Assembly: GCA_035638575.1 (NCBI GenBank)
Contig: DASQZT010000132.1
Coordinates: 62,001 to 126,000, forward strand
DNA length: 64,000 nt
Reading direction: 5' to 3'
Origin: DASQZT01 sp035638575
GTDB lineage: Bacteria; Acidobacteriota; Terriglobia; Bryobacterales; Bryobacteraceae
Translations under genes and position numbers: made by a program
The notes under the pieces: generated by a model
What the model saw: the letters and a program-made list of their open reading frames with translations, nothing else
The model's database searches: none
What the model was told of the DNA's origin: nothing
Shown here: positions 19,915 through 28,273 of the stretch, piece after piece
How positions within the stretch are numbered: the stretch's first letter is position 1
Layout of the letters: each line of letters starts with the position of its first letter

Positions 19915-22337
19915 GAGCCGTCATTGTCCTTTGTCTCGCCCTGCCGGCCTTCGCGCAGAAGCTCGCCGTTCTCCCGCCGTCCGTCGAGCTGACCGGTCCC
20001 GAAGCGCGCCAGCAGCTCATCGCCGAGGCCACCGTCGGCGAGCGCCAGGAGGATTGGACGCGCTCGGCGGAATGGTCGTCGTCCGACCCGAAGATCGCCG
20101 CCGTCGATGAGCACGGCCTGGTACGGCCGGCCGGCGACGGCGAGGCGCGCATCACCGCGCGCGCCAAGGGAATCGCCGCCACCGTGACGGTGCAGGTGAA
20201 GGATGCCCGCGCGCCTTTCACCTGGAGCTTCCGCAACCACGTCATCCCGGTGTTGACCAAGATGGGGTGCAACCAGGGCGCGTGCCACGGCGCGCTCGCC
20301 GGCAAGAACGGATTCAAGCTCACCTTGCGCGGCTACGATCCGGACGCCGATTACGACACGCTGACCCGCCAGGGCGTGGGGCGCCGCGTGTCCCTGGCCG
20401 ATCCGCCCGCCAGCCTGATGCTCCTCAAGCCTTCCTTCGCGATTCCGCACGGGGGCGGCAAGCGATTCGCGGCAGACTCGCTCGAATACCGCGTCATTCG
20501 GGAGTGGATCGCGGCCGGCGCGCCCCCTCCGAGTTCCAAAGATGCGGAGATCAGCGGACTGGAAGTCTTCCCCGCGGCGGCCGTGCTCGCGCCGGGCGCC
20601 GAGCAGCAGGTGGCCGTTCGCGCGCGCTATTCCGATGGCCACACCGACGACGTCACCCGCTGGGTGAAGTTCAGCTCCAGCAATGAAGGCGTGGCCACCG
20701 TGGACGATTGGGGCCGCGTCAAAATGAACGGCGCCGGAGAAGCCGCGGTGACCCTGTGGTACTCCAGCCGCGTGCTGTATGCGCGGCTTATGGTGCCCTT
20801 TCCGAGCCAGCCCTCCGCCGAGGCTTACGACCGCTTTCCGCGCCGCAACTTCATCGACGACCTGGTGCTGGCCAAGCTGAAGAACCTGCACATCGCGCCC
20901 TCGAAGATCGCCGATGACGCGACGTATCTTCGCCGGGCCTATCTGGACGCGGCCGGAATCCTGCCGACTTCCGAGGAGGTCGAAAACTTCCTCGCCGACG
21001 CGTCGCCGGACAAGCGCGCGAAACTGGCGGACCGCCTGCTGGAGCGCGACGAGTTCGTGGATTACTGGGCGTACAAATGGTCGGACCTGCTGCTGGTCTC
21101 GAGCCGCCGCCTGAACTCCACGGCGATGTGGGCCTTCTACGATTGGATCCGCGACTCGGTCAAGCGCAACAAGCCGTGGAACCAGTTCGCCCGGGAAATC
21201 TTCCTCAGCTCGGGCAGCACCAGGCAGAACGGCGCGCTCAACTATTTCGTGCTGCACAAGGATCCCATCGAGCTGAGCGAGAACGCCACGCAGGCGTTTC
21301 TCGGCCAGCGCATCACCTGCGCGCGCTGCCACAACCATCCGCTCGAGAAGTGGACGCAGACGCAGTATTACCAGATGGCCAACCTGTTCGCGCGCATCGG
21401 CGTGAAAAGCGGCGCTGGCGAAAACATCGTATTCACGAAGACTTCGGGCGACGTGTTGCATCCGCGGCTGGCGCGGCCGCTCCCGCCCACGCCGCTGGAT
21501 GGCCGCGGCATTTCGCTCGATTCACCCGAAGACCGCAGGGCGGTGTTCTCCGAGTGGCTCACTTCGCCCGACAACGCCATGTTCTCGCGCACCGTCGTCA
21601 ATCGCGTGTGGGCCAACTTCATGGGGCGCGGGCTGGTGGATCCGGTGGACGACCTTCGCGCCACCAACCCGGCGTCGAACGAGGACCTGCTGGCCGCGCT
21701 CGCCAAGGATTTCGCCGGGCACGGCTACGACATCCAGCGGCTGATCCGGCTGATCATGGATTCGAGCGCTTACCAGCTTTCGAGCGAAGCCAACGCCACC
21801 AACCAGGCGGACAACGTTTATTATTCGAAGCACATCGTCCGGCGCCTGGCGGCCGAAGTGATCCTGGACGCGATGTCGCAAGTGACCGGCTCGCCGGCGG
21901 CGTTTGCCGGATACCCCGCGGGCACGCGCGCCTTGCAGTTGCCGGACACGCAGGTGAAATCGGAGTTTCTGGCGTCGTTCGGCCGGCCGCCGCGCATCCT
22001 CTGCGACGCCGCGGAGCGGTCGAGCGACCCGACCATCGGCCAGGCGTTGCACATCATCAACGGCGACACGCTCAATAAAAAGCTGAGTGCGCCCGAGGGG
22101 ACCATCGCGCTGTTCCTGAAGCTCGGACTCTCCGACCGGCGGATTCTCGACTACATGTTTCTTTCGGCGTTCAGCCGATATCCGGGCGACGAAGAGCGGC
22201 AGACGCTGCTGGCGGCGCTCGAAAAGGCCCGGGAGTCCAAGGGCGCCGAGGAGACGCGGCGCGAGGCCCACCGGCAGGCGCTCGAAGACATGGTGTGGGC
22301 CATGCTCACGAGCAAAGAGTTCTTGTTTAGTCACTGA
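19911..22337 (+). CDS. DUF1549/DUF1553 (PSD1-type) exported protein with Ig-like domains
   Basis: An 808-residue exported protein. After a signal peptide come a bacterial Ig-like (Big2) domain, a haem-like module with CNQGACH (C-x4-C-H), a second Ig-like segment, the DUF1549 domain (NFIDDLVLAKLKNLHIAPSKIADD...), and DUF1553 with a CARCH motif (C-x2-C-H) in ITCARCHNHPLEKW, ending FSRYPGDEE...MVWAMLTSKEFLF, the usual family C-terminus. The GTG start overlaps the DUF1501 stop. The frame is open far upstream, but that part lies inside DUF1501 and is not coding. Function undetermined; complex organic-matter degradation is often proposed. Confidence 0.9.
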   Translation: MRAVIVLCLALPAFAQKLAVLPPSVELTGPEARQQLIAEATVGERQEDWTRSAEWSSSDPKIAAVDEHGLVRPAGDGEARITARAKGIAATVTVQVKDARAPFTWSFRNHVIPVLTKMGCNQGACHGALAGKNGFKLTLRGYDPDADYDTLTRQGVGRRVSLADPPASLMLLKPSFAIPHGGGKRFAADSLEYRVIREWIAAGAPPPSSKDAEISGLEVFPAAAVLAPGAEQQVAVRARYSDGHTDDVTRWVKFSSSNEGVATVDDWGRVKMNGAGEAAVTLWYSSRVLYARLMVPFPSQPSAEAYDRFPRRNFIDDLVLAKLKNLHIAPSKIADDATYLRRAYLDAAGILPTSEEVENFLADASPDKRAKLADRLLERDEFVDYWAYKWSDLLLVSSRRLNSTAMWAFYDWIRDSVKRNKPWNQFAREIFLSSGSTRQNGALNYFVLHKDPIELSENATQAFLGQRITCARCHNHPLEKWTQTQYYQMANLFARIGVKSGAGENIVFTKTSGDVLHPRLARPLPPTPLDGRGISLDSPEDRRAVFSEWLTSPDNAMFSRTVVNRVWANFMGRGLVDPVDDLRATNPASNEDLLAALAKDFAGHGYDIQRLIRLIMDSSAYQLSSEANATNQADNVYYSKHIVRRLAAEVILDAMSQVTGSPAAFAGYPAGTRALQLPDTQVKSEFLASFGRPPRILCDAAERSSDPTIGQALHIINGDTLNKKLSAPEGTIALFLKLGLSDRRILDYMFLSAFSRYPGDEERQTLLAALEKARESKGAEETRREAHRQALEDMVWAMLTSKEFLFSH

Positions 22338-23254
22338 TGAAGATTGCTGCTTACTTTTTGGCTTTCGCCGCCCTCGCCGCGCCGGGGCCGCAGATCTATT
22401 CCATCGCGTGGCGGCCGGATGGCTCGGGGCTCGCGCTCGGCGGCTACAAAGAAGTGCGGCTGGGCAACGCGACGCTCGCCGGCCATGCCGAAGCCGTGCG
22501 CGCGCTGGCGTTCTCACCCGATGGCAAGCGGCTTGCGGCCGCGGGCGGACTGCCCGCGCGCAAGGGCGAAGTCAAGATCTGGGATGTGGCCGCGCAAACC
22601 GTCGCCGGCACCATCGCCGGCCACTCCGATTGCATCTATGCCGTGGCTTTTTCGCCCGACGGCTCGACGCTCGCCACCGCGAGCTACGACCGGCTGATCA
22701 AGCTGTGGGACGTCGCCGCCCTCAAGGAGATTCGCACGCTGCGCGACCATATCGACGCCATCACCGCGCTGGCGTTCACCCCCGACGGCAAGCGCATCGT
22801 CACCGGCGCGGCCGACCGGAGCGTCAAAATCTGGGATGCCGCCACCGGCGCGCGCCTTTACACGCTCTCCGATTCCACCGACGCCGTGAATTCGATCGCG
22901 CTCTCGCCGGACGGCCAGCGCGTGGCGGCGGGCGGACTCGACAAGACCATCCGCATCTGGCGCCTCGGCGACAAAGAGGGCGCTCTCGAAAAAACGCTGA
23001 TCGCGCACGAAGACGCCATCCTGCGGCTGGCGTGGTCGCCCGACGGCAAGTACCTGGCATCGGCCTCGGCGGATCGCAGCGTCAAGCTGTTTCTGGCTGC
23101 GGATCTGACGGAGGTGCGCACCATCGCGGGGCGGCCGGACTGGGCCTTCGGGTTGGCATTCTCGCCCGACGGGAAGTCCCTGGCGGCGGGATTCTTCAAT
23201 GGCCTGCTGGAAATTTACGAGGTCGATCATGACAAAGTCCTGGCTGCGAAGTAG
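22337..23254 (+). CDS. Exported WD40-repeat protein
   Basis: A 305-residue protein with signal peptide (MKIAAYFLAFAALAAPG) and about six to seven WD40 blades (repeated AFSPDG ... KIWD/KLWD, for example LAFSPDGKRLAAAGG, VAFSPDGSTLATASYDRLIKLWD), enough for one beta-propeller. The ATG overlaps the preceding TGA, so it is coupled to the DUF1549/1553 gene. Likely a protein-interaction scaffold for the operon's other exported proteins. Confidence 0.92.
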   Translation: MKIAAYFLAFAALAAPGPQIYSIAWRPDGSGLALGGYKEVRLGNATLAGHAEAVRALAFSPDGKRLAAAGGLPARKGEVKIWDVAAQTVAGTIAGHSDCIYAVAFSPDGSTLATASYDRLIKLWDVAALKEIRTLRDHIDAITALAFTPDGKRIVTGAADRSVKIWDAATGARLYTLSDSTDAVNSIALSPDGQRVAAGGLDKTIRIWRLGDKEGALEKTLIAHEDAILRLAWSPDGKYLASASADRSVKLFLAADLTEVRTIAGRPDWAFGLAFSPDGKSLAAGFFNGLLEIYEVDHDKVLAAK

Positions 23255-25565
23255 CGCGCTGGTTGCCGCGGCCTGCACGTGCCTGTTGGCCGCCGGCGAT
23301 CGTTCCACCGGCAACCGCATCACTCCGCCCACTCTCAATTCCGTGCAGCCCCTGGGGGCGGCCCGCGGCACCACCATCGAGATGACGGTCGAAGGGCTGA
23401 ACCTGGCCAAAGCCAGCGCCGTTTACTTCAGCGAACCGGGCGTCACGGGCCGCGTCCTGCGCGTGAAGGAATTGCCCGACCTGCCCGATATCCGGCTCGG
23501 CTCCAACGGCACGCCATCCACCATCGACCTGGGCCCGCTGCCTCCGCGCAACCAGGTGACGGTGGAAGTGGAGATCTCTCCGGACGCCGAGGTCGGCCCC
23601 GTCAGCTTCCGCTTGCTCACGCCGCTGGGCACCAGCCCGGAAGGCCGGTTCCTCATCGAGCCTTACTACGGCGAAGCGCCCGACCTGGAGCCGAACGACA
23701 CGCCCGAGACGGCATTCGAGACATTCCTGCCGGCCGTTTTGACCGGCGTGATCTCCAAGCCCGGAGACGTCGACTACTTCAAGATCAAGGTTGGTGCCGG
23801 CCAGCAAATCGATTTCGAGAACGGGGCGATGCTGATCGGCTCCACGCTGCAACCGGTGGTCACGATTCTCGATGACGAGCTCAACGTGGTGCGCGAGTTC
23901 GGAACCGACGGCGCCGCCGGGCAGGTGATGTTCGCGCATCGATTTGAAAAGGCCGGGACGTACTACGTTCGCGTCAGCGACTATCAGCACGGCGGCCGGG
24001 CGAGCCACTTCTACCGCATCATCGCGGGCGAATTCCCGCTGGTACTGGGCACCTATCCGCTGGGCTTGCGGAAGGGCGCGGCGGAAGAGATCTCGCTCCG
24101 CGGTTACCACGTGGCGGCAAAGGAGAAGGTGGAAGGCAAGCCTTCGCCCGAGTCCGAAGACACGCTCGCGCTGCGGCCTGAGCACGCTTTCAACCGCGTG
24201 CGCGTGGCCCTCGGCGCGGAGCCCGAGATCGAATCGCAGGGCGGCGCGATACCCGTTCCGGTTACGGTCAACGGCAAAATCGCGGCGGCCGGCGCGGAGA
24301 ACCGCTACCGCTTCCAGGCGCGCAAGGGCGAGCAACTGGTGCTCGAAGTCAACGCCAGGCGGCTGGGCAGCGATCTCGATTCGTTCCTCGAAGTGCTGGA
24401 TGCGAACGGCAACCCGATCGAGCGCGCGGTGGTGCGGCCCGTGTGGGAGACCTCGATTACGCTGCGCGATCACGACTCGGTGGGACGCGGCATACGAATC
24501 GCCTCATGGAACGGCCTGGAGGCCGGCGACTACGTCATGATCGACGGCGAGATTATTCGCGTGACGGACCTGCCGCTTTCTCCGGACAACGACACGGTCT
24601 TCGAGGCATTCGGAGGCCAGCGGCTGGCCTTCTTCGACACTTCGACCGAGGCGCACGCCGTGGATTCGCCGGTTTACAAAGTGCAGATTCATCCGCCGGG
24701 CGCGAAGTTTTCGCCCAACGGGCTGCCGGTCGCGCACCTGTATTACCGCAACGACGATGGCGGCCCCGGCTATGGCAGCGACTCGCTGCTGCACTTCACC
24801 GCGCCGGCCGACGGCGAGTACGTGGTGCGCCTTCGGGACGTGCGCGGCGGGGGCGGCGAAGCCTTCGCGTACCGCCTCACCGTCCGGCATCCGCGTCCCG
24901 ATTTCCGGCTCACCGTGAGCCCGCGGAACCCCAACGTGCCGGTGGGCGGCGCGGTTCCGGTCACCATCACGGCGTTCCGCATGGACGGCTTCGATGCGCC
25001 GATCGCCGTTTCCCTCGAGGATCTGCCGCCCGGACTGCACGCGGCGCGCGCCGAAATCCGGCCGGGACAGGTTTCCGCGACAATCGTGCTGAGCGCCGGC
25101 GCGGATGCCAGGCTGAGCGCGGCGGTTCCGCTGAAGGCCGTTGGCCGGGCGCAGTCCGGCGGCGAGACGCTGTCGCACGCGGCCAATCCCGAAGATCCGC
25201 TCAAGCTGATTTCGGTGATGCCGCGGCCGGACGTGGTGATGACCGCGGAGACTCGCGAGGTCACGCTCGCTCCCGGCGGCAAGGCGGAGATCACGGTTTC
25301 GGTCGCGCGCCAGGGCGACTTCCGGGGGCGCGTGCCGGTGGAGGTCCGCAACCTGCCGCCGCGCGTGCGCGTCCTGGACGTCGGCCTGAACGGCGTGCTG
25401 ATCACCGAAGACGAATCGCGCCGCAGTTTCACGGTGGAGGCGCTGCCGGGCGCGGAGCCGGGCGATCAGCTCATTTACGTGGCCGGCGCCGTCGAGACGC
25501 GATCGGGCCAGCCGTCCTCTTACGCCTCGCCCGAGCCGATCCGCCTGCGGGTCACGGCGAAGTAG
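23229..25565 (+). CDS. Large exported protein with PPC (pre-peptidase C-terminal)-like domains
   Basis: A 778-residue exported protein with no peptidase domain. An N-terminal signal peptide (SSALVAAACTCLLAAG) is followed by an IPT/TIG-like domain (PPTLNSVQPLGAARGTTIEMTVEG), PPC-like beta-sandwich domains (EPNDTPETA...GVISKPGDVDYFKIKVGAGQ; and ENRYRFQARKGEQLVLEVNA), then further beta-rich domains. PPC domains are adhesive or folding modules that accompany DUF1501 clusters. Start chosen at the ATG giving a signal peptide; it overlaps the WD40 gene by 26 bp, so all four genes form one coupled operon. Confidence 0.82.
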   Translation: MTKSWLRSSALVAAACTCLLAAGDRSTGNRITPPTLNSVQPLGAARGTTIEMTVEGLNLAKASAVYFSEPGVTGRVLRVKELPDLPDIRLGSNGTPSTIDLGPLPPRNQVTVEVEISPDAEVGPVSFRLLTPLGTSPEGRFLIEPYYGEAPDLEPNDTPETAFETFLPAVLTGVISKPGDVDYFKIKVGAGQQIDFENGAMLIGSTLQPVVTILDDELNVVREFGTDGAAGQVMFAHRFEKAGTYYVRVSDYQHGGRASHFYRIIAGEFPLVLGTYPLGLRKGAAEEISLRGYHVAAKEKVEGKPSPESEDTLALRPEHAFNRVRVALGAEPEIESQGGAIPVPVTVNGKIAAAGAENRYRFQARKGEQLVLEVNARRLGSDLDSFLEVLDANGNPIERAVVRPVWETSITLRDHDSVGRGIRIASWNGLEAGDYVMIDGEIIRVTDLPLSPDNDTVFEAFGGQRLAFFDTSTEAHAVDSPVYKVQIHPPGAKFSPNGLPVAHLYYRNDDGGPGYGSDSLLHFTAPADGEYVVRLRDVRGGGGEAFAYRLTVRHPRPDFRLTVSPRNPNVPVGGAVPVTITAFRMDGFDAPIAVSLEDLPPGLHAARAEIRPGQVSATIVLSAGADARLSAAVPLKAVGRAQSGGETLSHAANPEDPLKLISVMPRPDVVMTAETREVTLAPGGKAEITVSVARQGDFRGRVPVEVRNLPPRVRVLDVGLNGVLITEDESRRSFTVEALPGAEPGDQLIYVAGAVETRSGQPSSYASPEPIRLRVTAK

Positions 25566-25588
25566 CGCGGCATCCCGCCCGGCGCGGC

Positions 25589-25912
25589 TTACTGCAATTC
25601 GATCGTCTCCACCTTCAGCACGTCGCCCGACAGCGTGCCGGAGACTTTGGCCTTCAGGTCCTTTTCCTTGCTGCTTTTCTTCAGCGCCGAAAGCGTGCGC
25701 GCGTTGCCCGCTTCGTCGAACTTCAGGAACTTGCCTTCGGCGGTGACCAGGCCGTAGCCGCTCTTCGAGCAGGTAACCGCGCATTCGCGGGTGTGGCTGG
25801 CGAGATCCTTCCCGCGGCACATGACGTCGACCACCGTTCCGGAAAACGATTCGGCGGCGGCGGAGCAGGCGAACGCCGCCAGAATAGCGAGGGCACAGAC
25901 AGCGGATTTCAT
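25589..25912 (-). CDS. Small exported protein, acidobacterial family
   Basis: A 107-residue protein with signal peptide (MKSAVCALAILAAFACSAAA). The mature part, SFSGTVVDVMCRGKDLASHTRECAVTC, a Lys-rich middle, then KAKVSGTLSGDVLKVETIEL, resembles small exported proteins common in Acidobacteria that have two or three Cys and an OB-like beta end. A start three codons upstream (25921) is possible. Function unknown. It converges with the PPC gene and is divergent from the RidA-repeat gene. Confidence 0.7.
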   Translation of the reverse strand: MKSAVCALAILAAFACSAAAESFSGTVVDVMCRGKDLASHTRECAVTCSKSGYGLVTAEGKFLKFDEAGNARTLSALKKSSKEKDLKAKVSGTLSGDVLKVETIELQ

Positions 25913-25952
25913 AGAGTCCATTATGCCTCGCTTCGCACTCCGCGCGCCGTGC

Positions 25953-25958
25953 TAAAAT
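25953..25958 (+). promoter_or_regulatory. Candidate -10 (TAAAAT) close to the RidA-repeat gene start
   Basis: TAAAAT ends only 15 nt before the ATG at 25974, which would leave a leader of under 10 nt and no room for a standard ribosome-binding site. Confidence 0.4.
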
Positions 25959-25973
25959 TTTCGGCGCCTACCG

Positions 25974-27086
25974 ATGAGAGCTTTTCCGCTGCTGGTACTG
26001 GTCTGCGGGTTAGCCATTCTCGCCTCGGCCCAGAAAAAGAAGAAAGAAGAGGAGACCCAGACTCTTCAGCTCCCCAAAGAACTGCCCACGGTGGTCACCG
26101 GCGAGACCCGGCATTTGAACTTCTACGTCACGCCCCTTTCCGCCAAGGGATTGCTTTCGCAGCAGGTTCGCGACGCCCTGAAGGCGCTGGCGCACGCCTC
26201 CGGCAGCGACACCGTTTTGAAGATCCGCGCCTTCGTCGCCGGCTCCGGAGACCTGCGCCGGGTCCGCGACCTGGTGAGCGAAGTCTTCACCGACCGCCGC
26301 CAGCCGCTCCCGGTCCTCAGCCTGATCCGGGCCGGCGGGTTGCCGCTGGAAGGCGCGCAGGTGGTGATGGAGGTAATCGCATCCTCGAAGAAGGCGATCG
26401 ATCCCATGGGATTGGCATTCTTTTCCGCCCAGGCGGCGGTAACGGATAACCCTCTGGATCCCGTGGCGCCGTTGACCGCCAGGTCTCTGGCCTCGCTGCG
26501 CCAGGCGGTGAAAGCGTCGGGGTCGGAGCCGTCCGACGTGGTGCGCGTCACCTGTTTCCTCAGCTCGCTCGACAACGTGGAGGCGAGCCGCCAGATGGTG
26601 GCCAGCGAATATCCGCGCGTCGCCGTCGATTTTGTCCAGACGCAGCGCGCTCCCTACCAGGCGTTGGCGGCCTGCGAAGCCGTGGCCCGCATTCGGGGCG
26701 GTGCGCCTTCCGGCGCCGGCGCGCGCCTTACCCTGCTGGACCCCGAAGGGCTGCCGCGCGCGCCCGGGGAATCGCGGATCGCGCTGGTGGGGGCCCCGCA
26801 CGTGGTGCTGACCGGCACCCAGATCTCCTTCGGCTACGAGGAGAAGGATTCGCGCCTGGCCCTCGAACGCCTCCAGAAGGCCCTGGAGCAGGCCGGCGTC
26901 TCCACGCGCGATGTGGCCTACACCCACTACTACTCGCTGGCCGCGCGAATCACGGAGCAGGTGCGGAAGATCCGTCCGGATTTCTTCGATGCCGCCCATC
27001 CGCCGGCCGGAGCGCTGCTGCTGTTCGAAGGCCTGCCCTCCATGGATGCGGGCTTTGCCGTGGACGTGGTGGCGGTCAAAGATTGA
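25974..27086 (+). CDS. Exported protein with three RidA/YjgF-like repeats
   Basis: A 370-residue protein that appears to be three degenerate RidA (YjgF/YER057c/UK114) units behind a signal peptide (MRAFPLLVLVCGLAILASA) and a short Lys/Glu-rich linker. Unit 1 ends PLPVLSLIRAGGLPLEGAQVVMEVIA; unit 2 contains VVRVTCFLSSLDNVEASRQM and ends YQALAACEAVARI; unit 3 contains RLQKALEQAGVSTRDVAYTHYYS and ends GALLLFEGLPSMDAGFAVDVVAV. RidA proteins are normally cytoplasmic trimers of single 130-residue chains that hydrolyse 2-aminoacrylate. The RidA catalytic Arg is not clearly kept in each unit, so activity is doubtful. Confidence 0.7.
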   Translation: MRAFPLLVLVCGLAILASAQKKKKEEETQTLQLPKELPTVVTGETRHLNFYVTPLSAKGLLSQQVRDALKALAHASGSDTVLKIRAFVAGSGDLRRVRDLVSEVFTDRRQPLPVLSLIRAGGLPLEGAQVVMEVIASSKKAIDPMGLAFFSAQAAVTDNPLDPVAPLTARSLASLRQAVKASGSEPSDVVRVTCFLSSLDNVEASRQMVASEYPRVAVDFVQTQRAPYQALAACEAVARIRGGAPSGAGARLTLLDPEGLPRAPGESRIALVGAPHVVLTGTQISFGYEEKDSRLALERLQKALEQAGVSTRDVAYTHYYSLAARITEQVRKIRPDFFDAAHPPAGALLLFEGLPSMDAGFAVDVVAVKD

Positions 27087-27112
27087 GTCTCCCCGCCGGC
27101 CCCGGCACGCGC

Positions 27113-27118
27113 TAGAAT
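27113..27118 (+). promoter_or_regulatory. Candidate -10 (TAGAAT) for the VWFA gene
   Basis: TAGAAT sits 14 nt before the ATG at 27133, within the 46-bp gap after the RidA-repeat gene. Confidence 0.35.
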
Positions 27119-27132
27119 AGGACCAAGCTGTG

Positions 27133-28215
27133 ATGTCCATGCTTCGCGCACTCGTAGTGGTATGCATTTGCGGATTCCTGTTGTGCCTGCCGGGCGTTCC
27201 CCAGACACAAAAGATTCCCCCACAACAAACCCCGCCGGACCAGCCCGAACACCGGATCCAGGTCCAGGTGAACGAGGTCATCGTTCCGGTGACCGTCACC
27301 GACGACAAGGGCCGCTTCGTTTCCAACCTGGTGGCGGAGGATTTCCGCGTACTGGACGAAGGCAAGCCCCAGCGCATCCGCTTCTTCAGCCACGAGCAGA
27401 AGCAGCCCATCGTGGTGGGTTTCCTGGTCGACCTGAGCAACAACAGCCGCATTCACTGGAAGACCTACCAGGACGCCATGCTGGAGCTGGTGTGGAACCT
27501 GCTGCCGGGCGACAAGCGATATTCCGGCTACCTGATCTCGTACTCCAACGAGGCCGAGATGGTGGTCAATACCACTACCGACTCGGAGAAACTGGCCGCC
27601 AAGATTCGCCTGATGAAGCCGGGCGGCGGCTCGGCCCTCTACGACGCCATCTACAAGGCCTGTACCGACCGCAGCCTGATCAGCGGCGAACCCTACGAGC
27701 CGCGGCGCATCATTATCGTGATAGGCGACGGCCACGACAACGCCAGCAAGAAGACGCTGGATGAGGTTCTCGAGCTGGCGCAGCGCAACCTGGTGACCAT
27801 CTACGCGGTGAGCACCCAGGCATTCGGCTTTGTCAACGAAGACCAGGCCACCTTGGACCGGCTCACCACCGAGACGGGCGGCCACACGGAGTTACCGCTG
27901 AACACGCTCTACAAGGACGTCTCCGGCTATCTCTCCAACCCTCAGGATGCGGGAAACTACGCCCTGACGGTGGGGACCGGCGGGTACGCGGCGGAACTGT
28001 CGCGCGGCATCATCAACTCGGTGGCCGGTATTTCGGGCGAGATCACCACGCAATACGTGCTTCGCTACATCCCCGACGTGGAGCCCGAAGACCGGCCGAA
28101 ACTCTTCCGCAGGATCAAAATAGAGCTGCCGAATCTGCCGGCCGCCAAGGTCCACGCGCGCATCGGATACTTCCCCAACGGAGTTCAGGGCGGAGCGCCG
28201 GCGGCGGGGCAGTAG
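27133..28215 (+). CDS. Exported VWFA-domain protein, acidobacterial type
   Basis: A 360-residue protein of the VWFA-related acidobacterial family (TIGR03436-like). A signal peptide is followed by IQVQVNEVIVPVTVTDDKGRFVSNLVAEDFRVLDEGKPQ, the highly conserved family N-terminus, then the von Willebrand A fold with a MIDAS-like start (VGFLVDLSNNSR, DxSxxS-like) and GDGHDNASKKTLDEV. It probably binds partners via a metal ion in the periplasm. Upstream GTG and ATG codons within three codons make the exact start uncertain. It is followed 58 bp later by the WD40-caspase gene. Confidence 0.92.
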   Translation: MSMLRALVVVCICGFLLCLPGVPQTQKIPPQQTPPDQPEHRIQVQVNEVIVPVTVTDDKGRFVSNLVAEDFRVLDEGKPQRIRFFSHEQKQPIVVGFLVDLSNNSRIHWKTYQDAMLELVWNLLPGDKRYSGYLISYSNEAEMVVNTTTDSEKLAAKIRLMKPGGGSALYDAIYKACTDRSLISGEPYEPRRIIIVIGDGHDNASKKTLDEVLELAQRNLVTIYAVSTQAFGFVNEDQATLDRLTTETGGHTELPLNTLYKDVSGYLSNPQDAGNYALTVGTGGYAAELSRGIINSVAGISGEITTQYVLRYIPDVEPEDRPKLFRRIKIELPNLPAAKVHARIGYFPNGVQGGAPAAGQ

Positions 28216-28273
28216 CCCCACCTTTTATAATTCGGAAAACAGGCATATAGTAATAGAACCGAGGGTAACTGCT

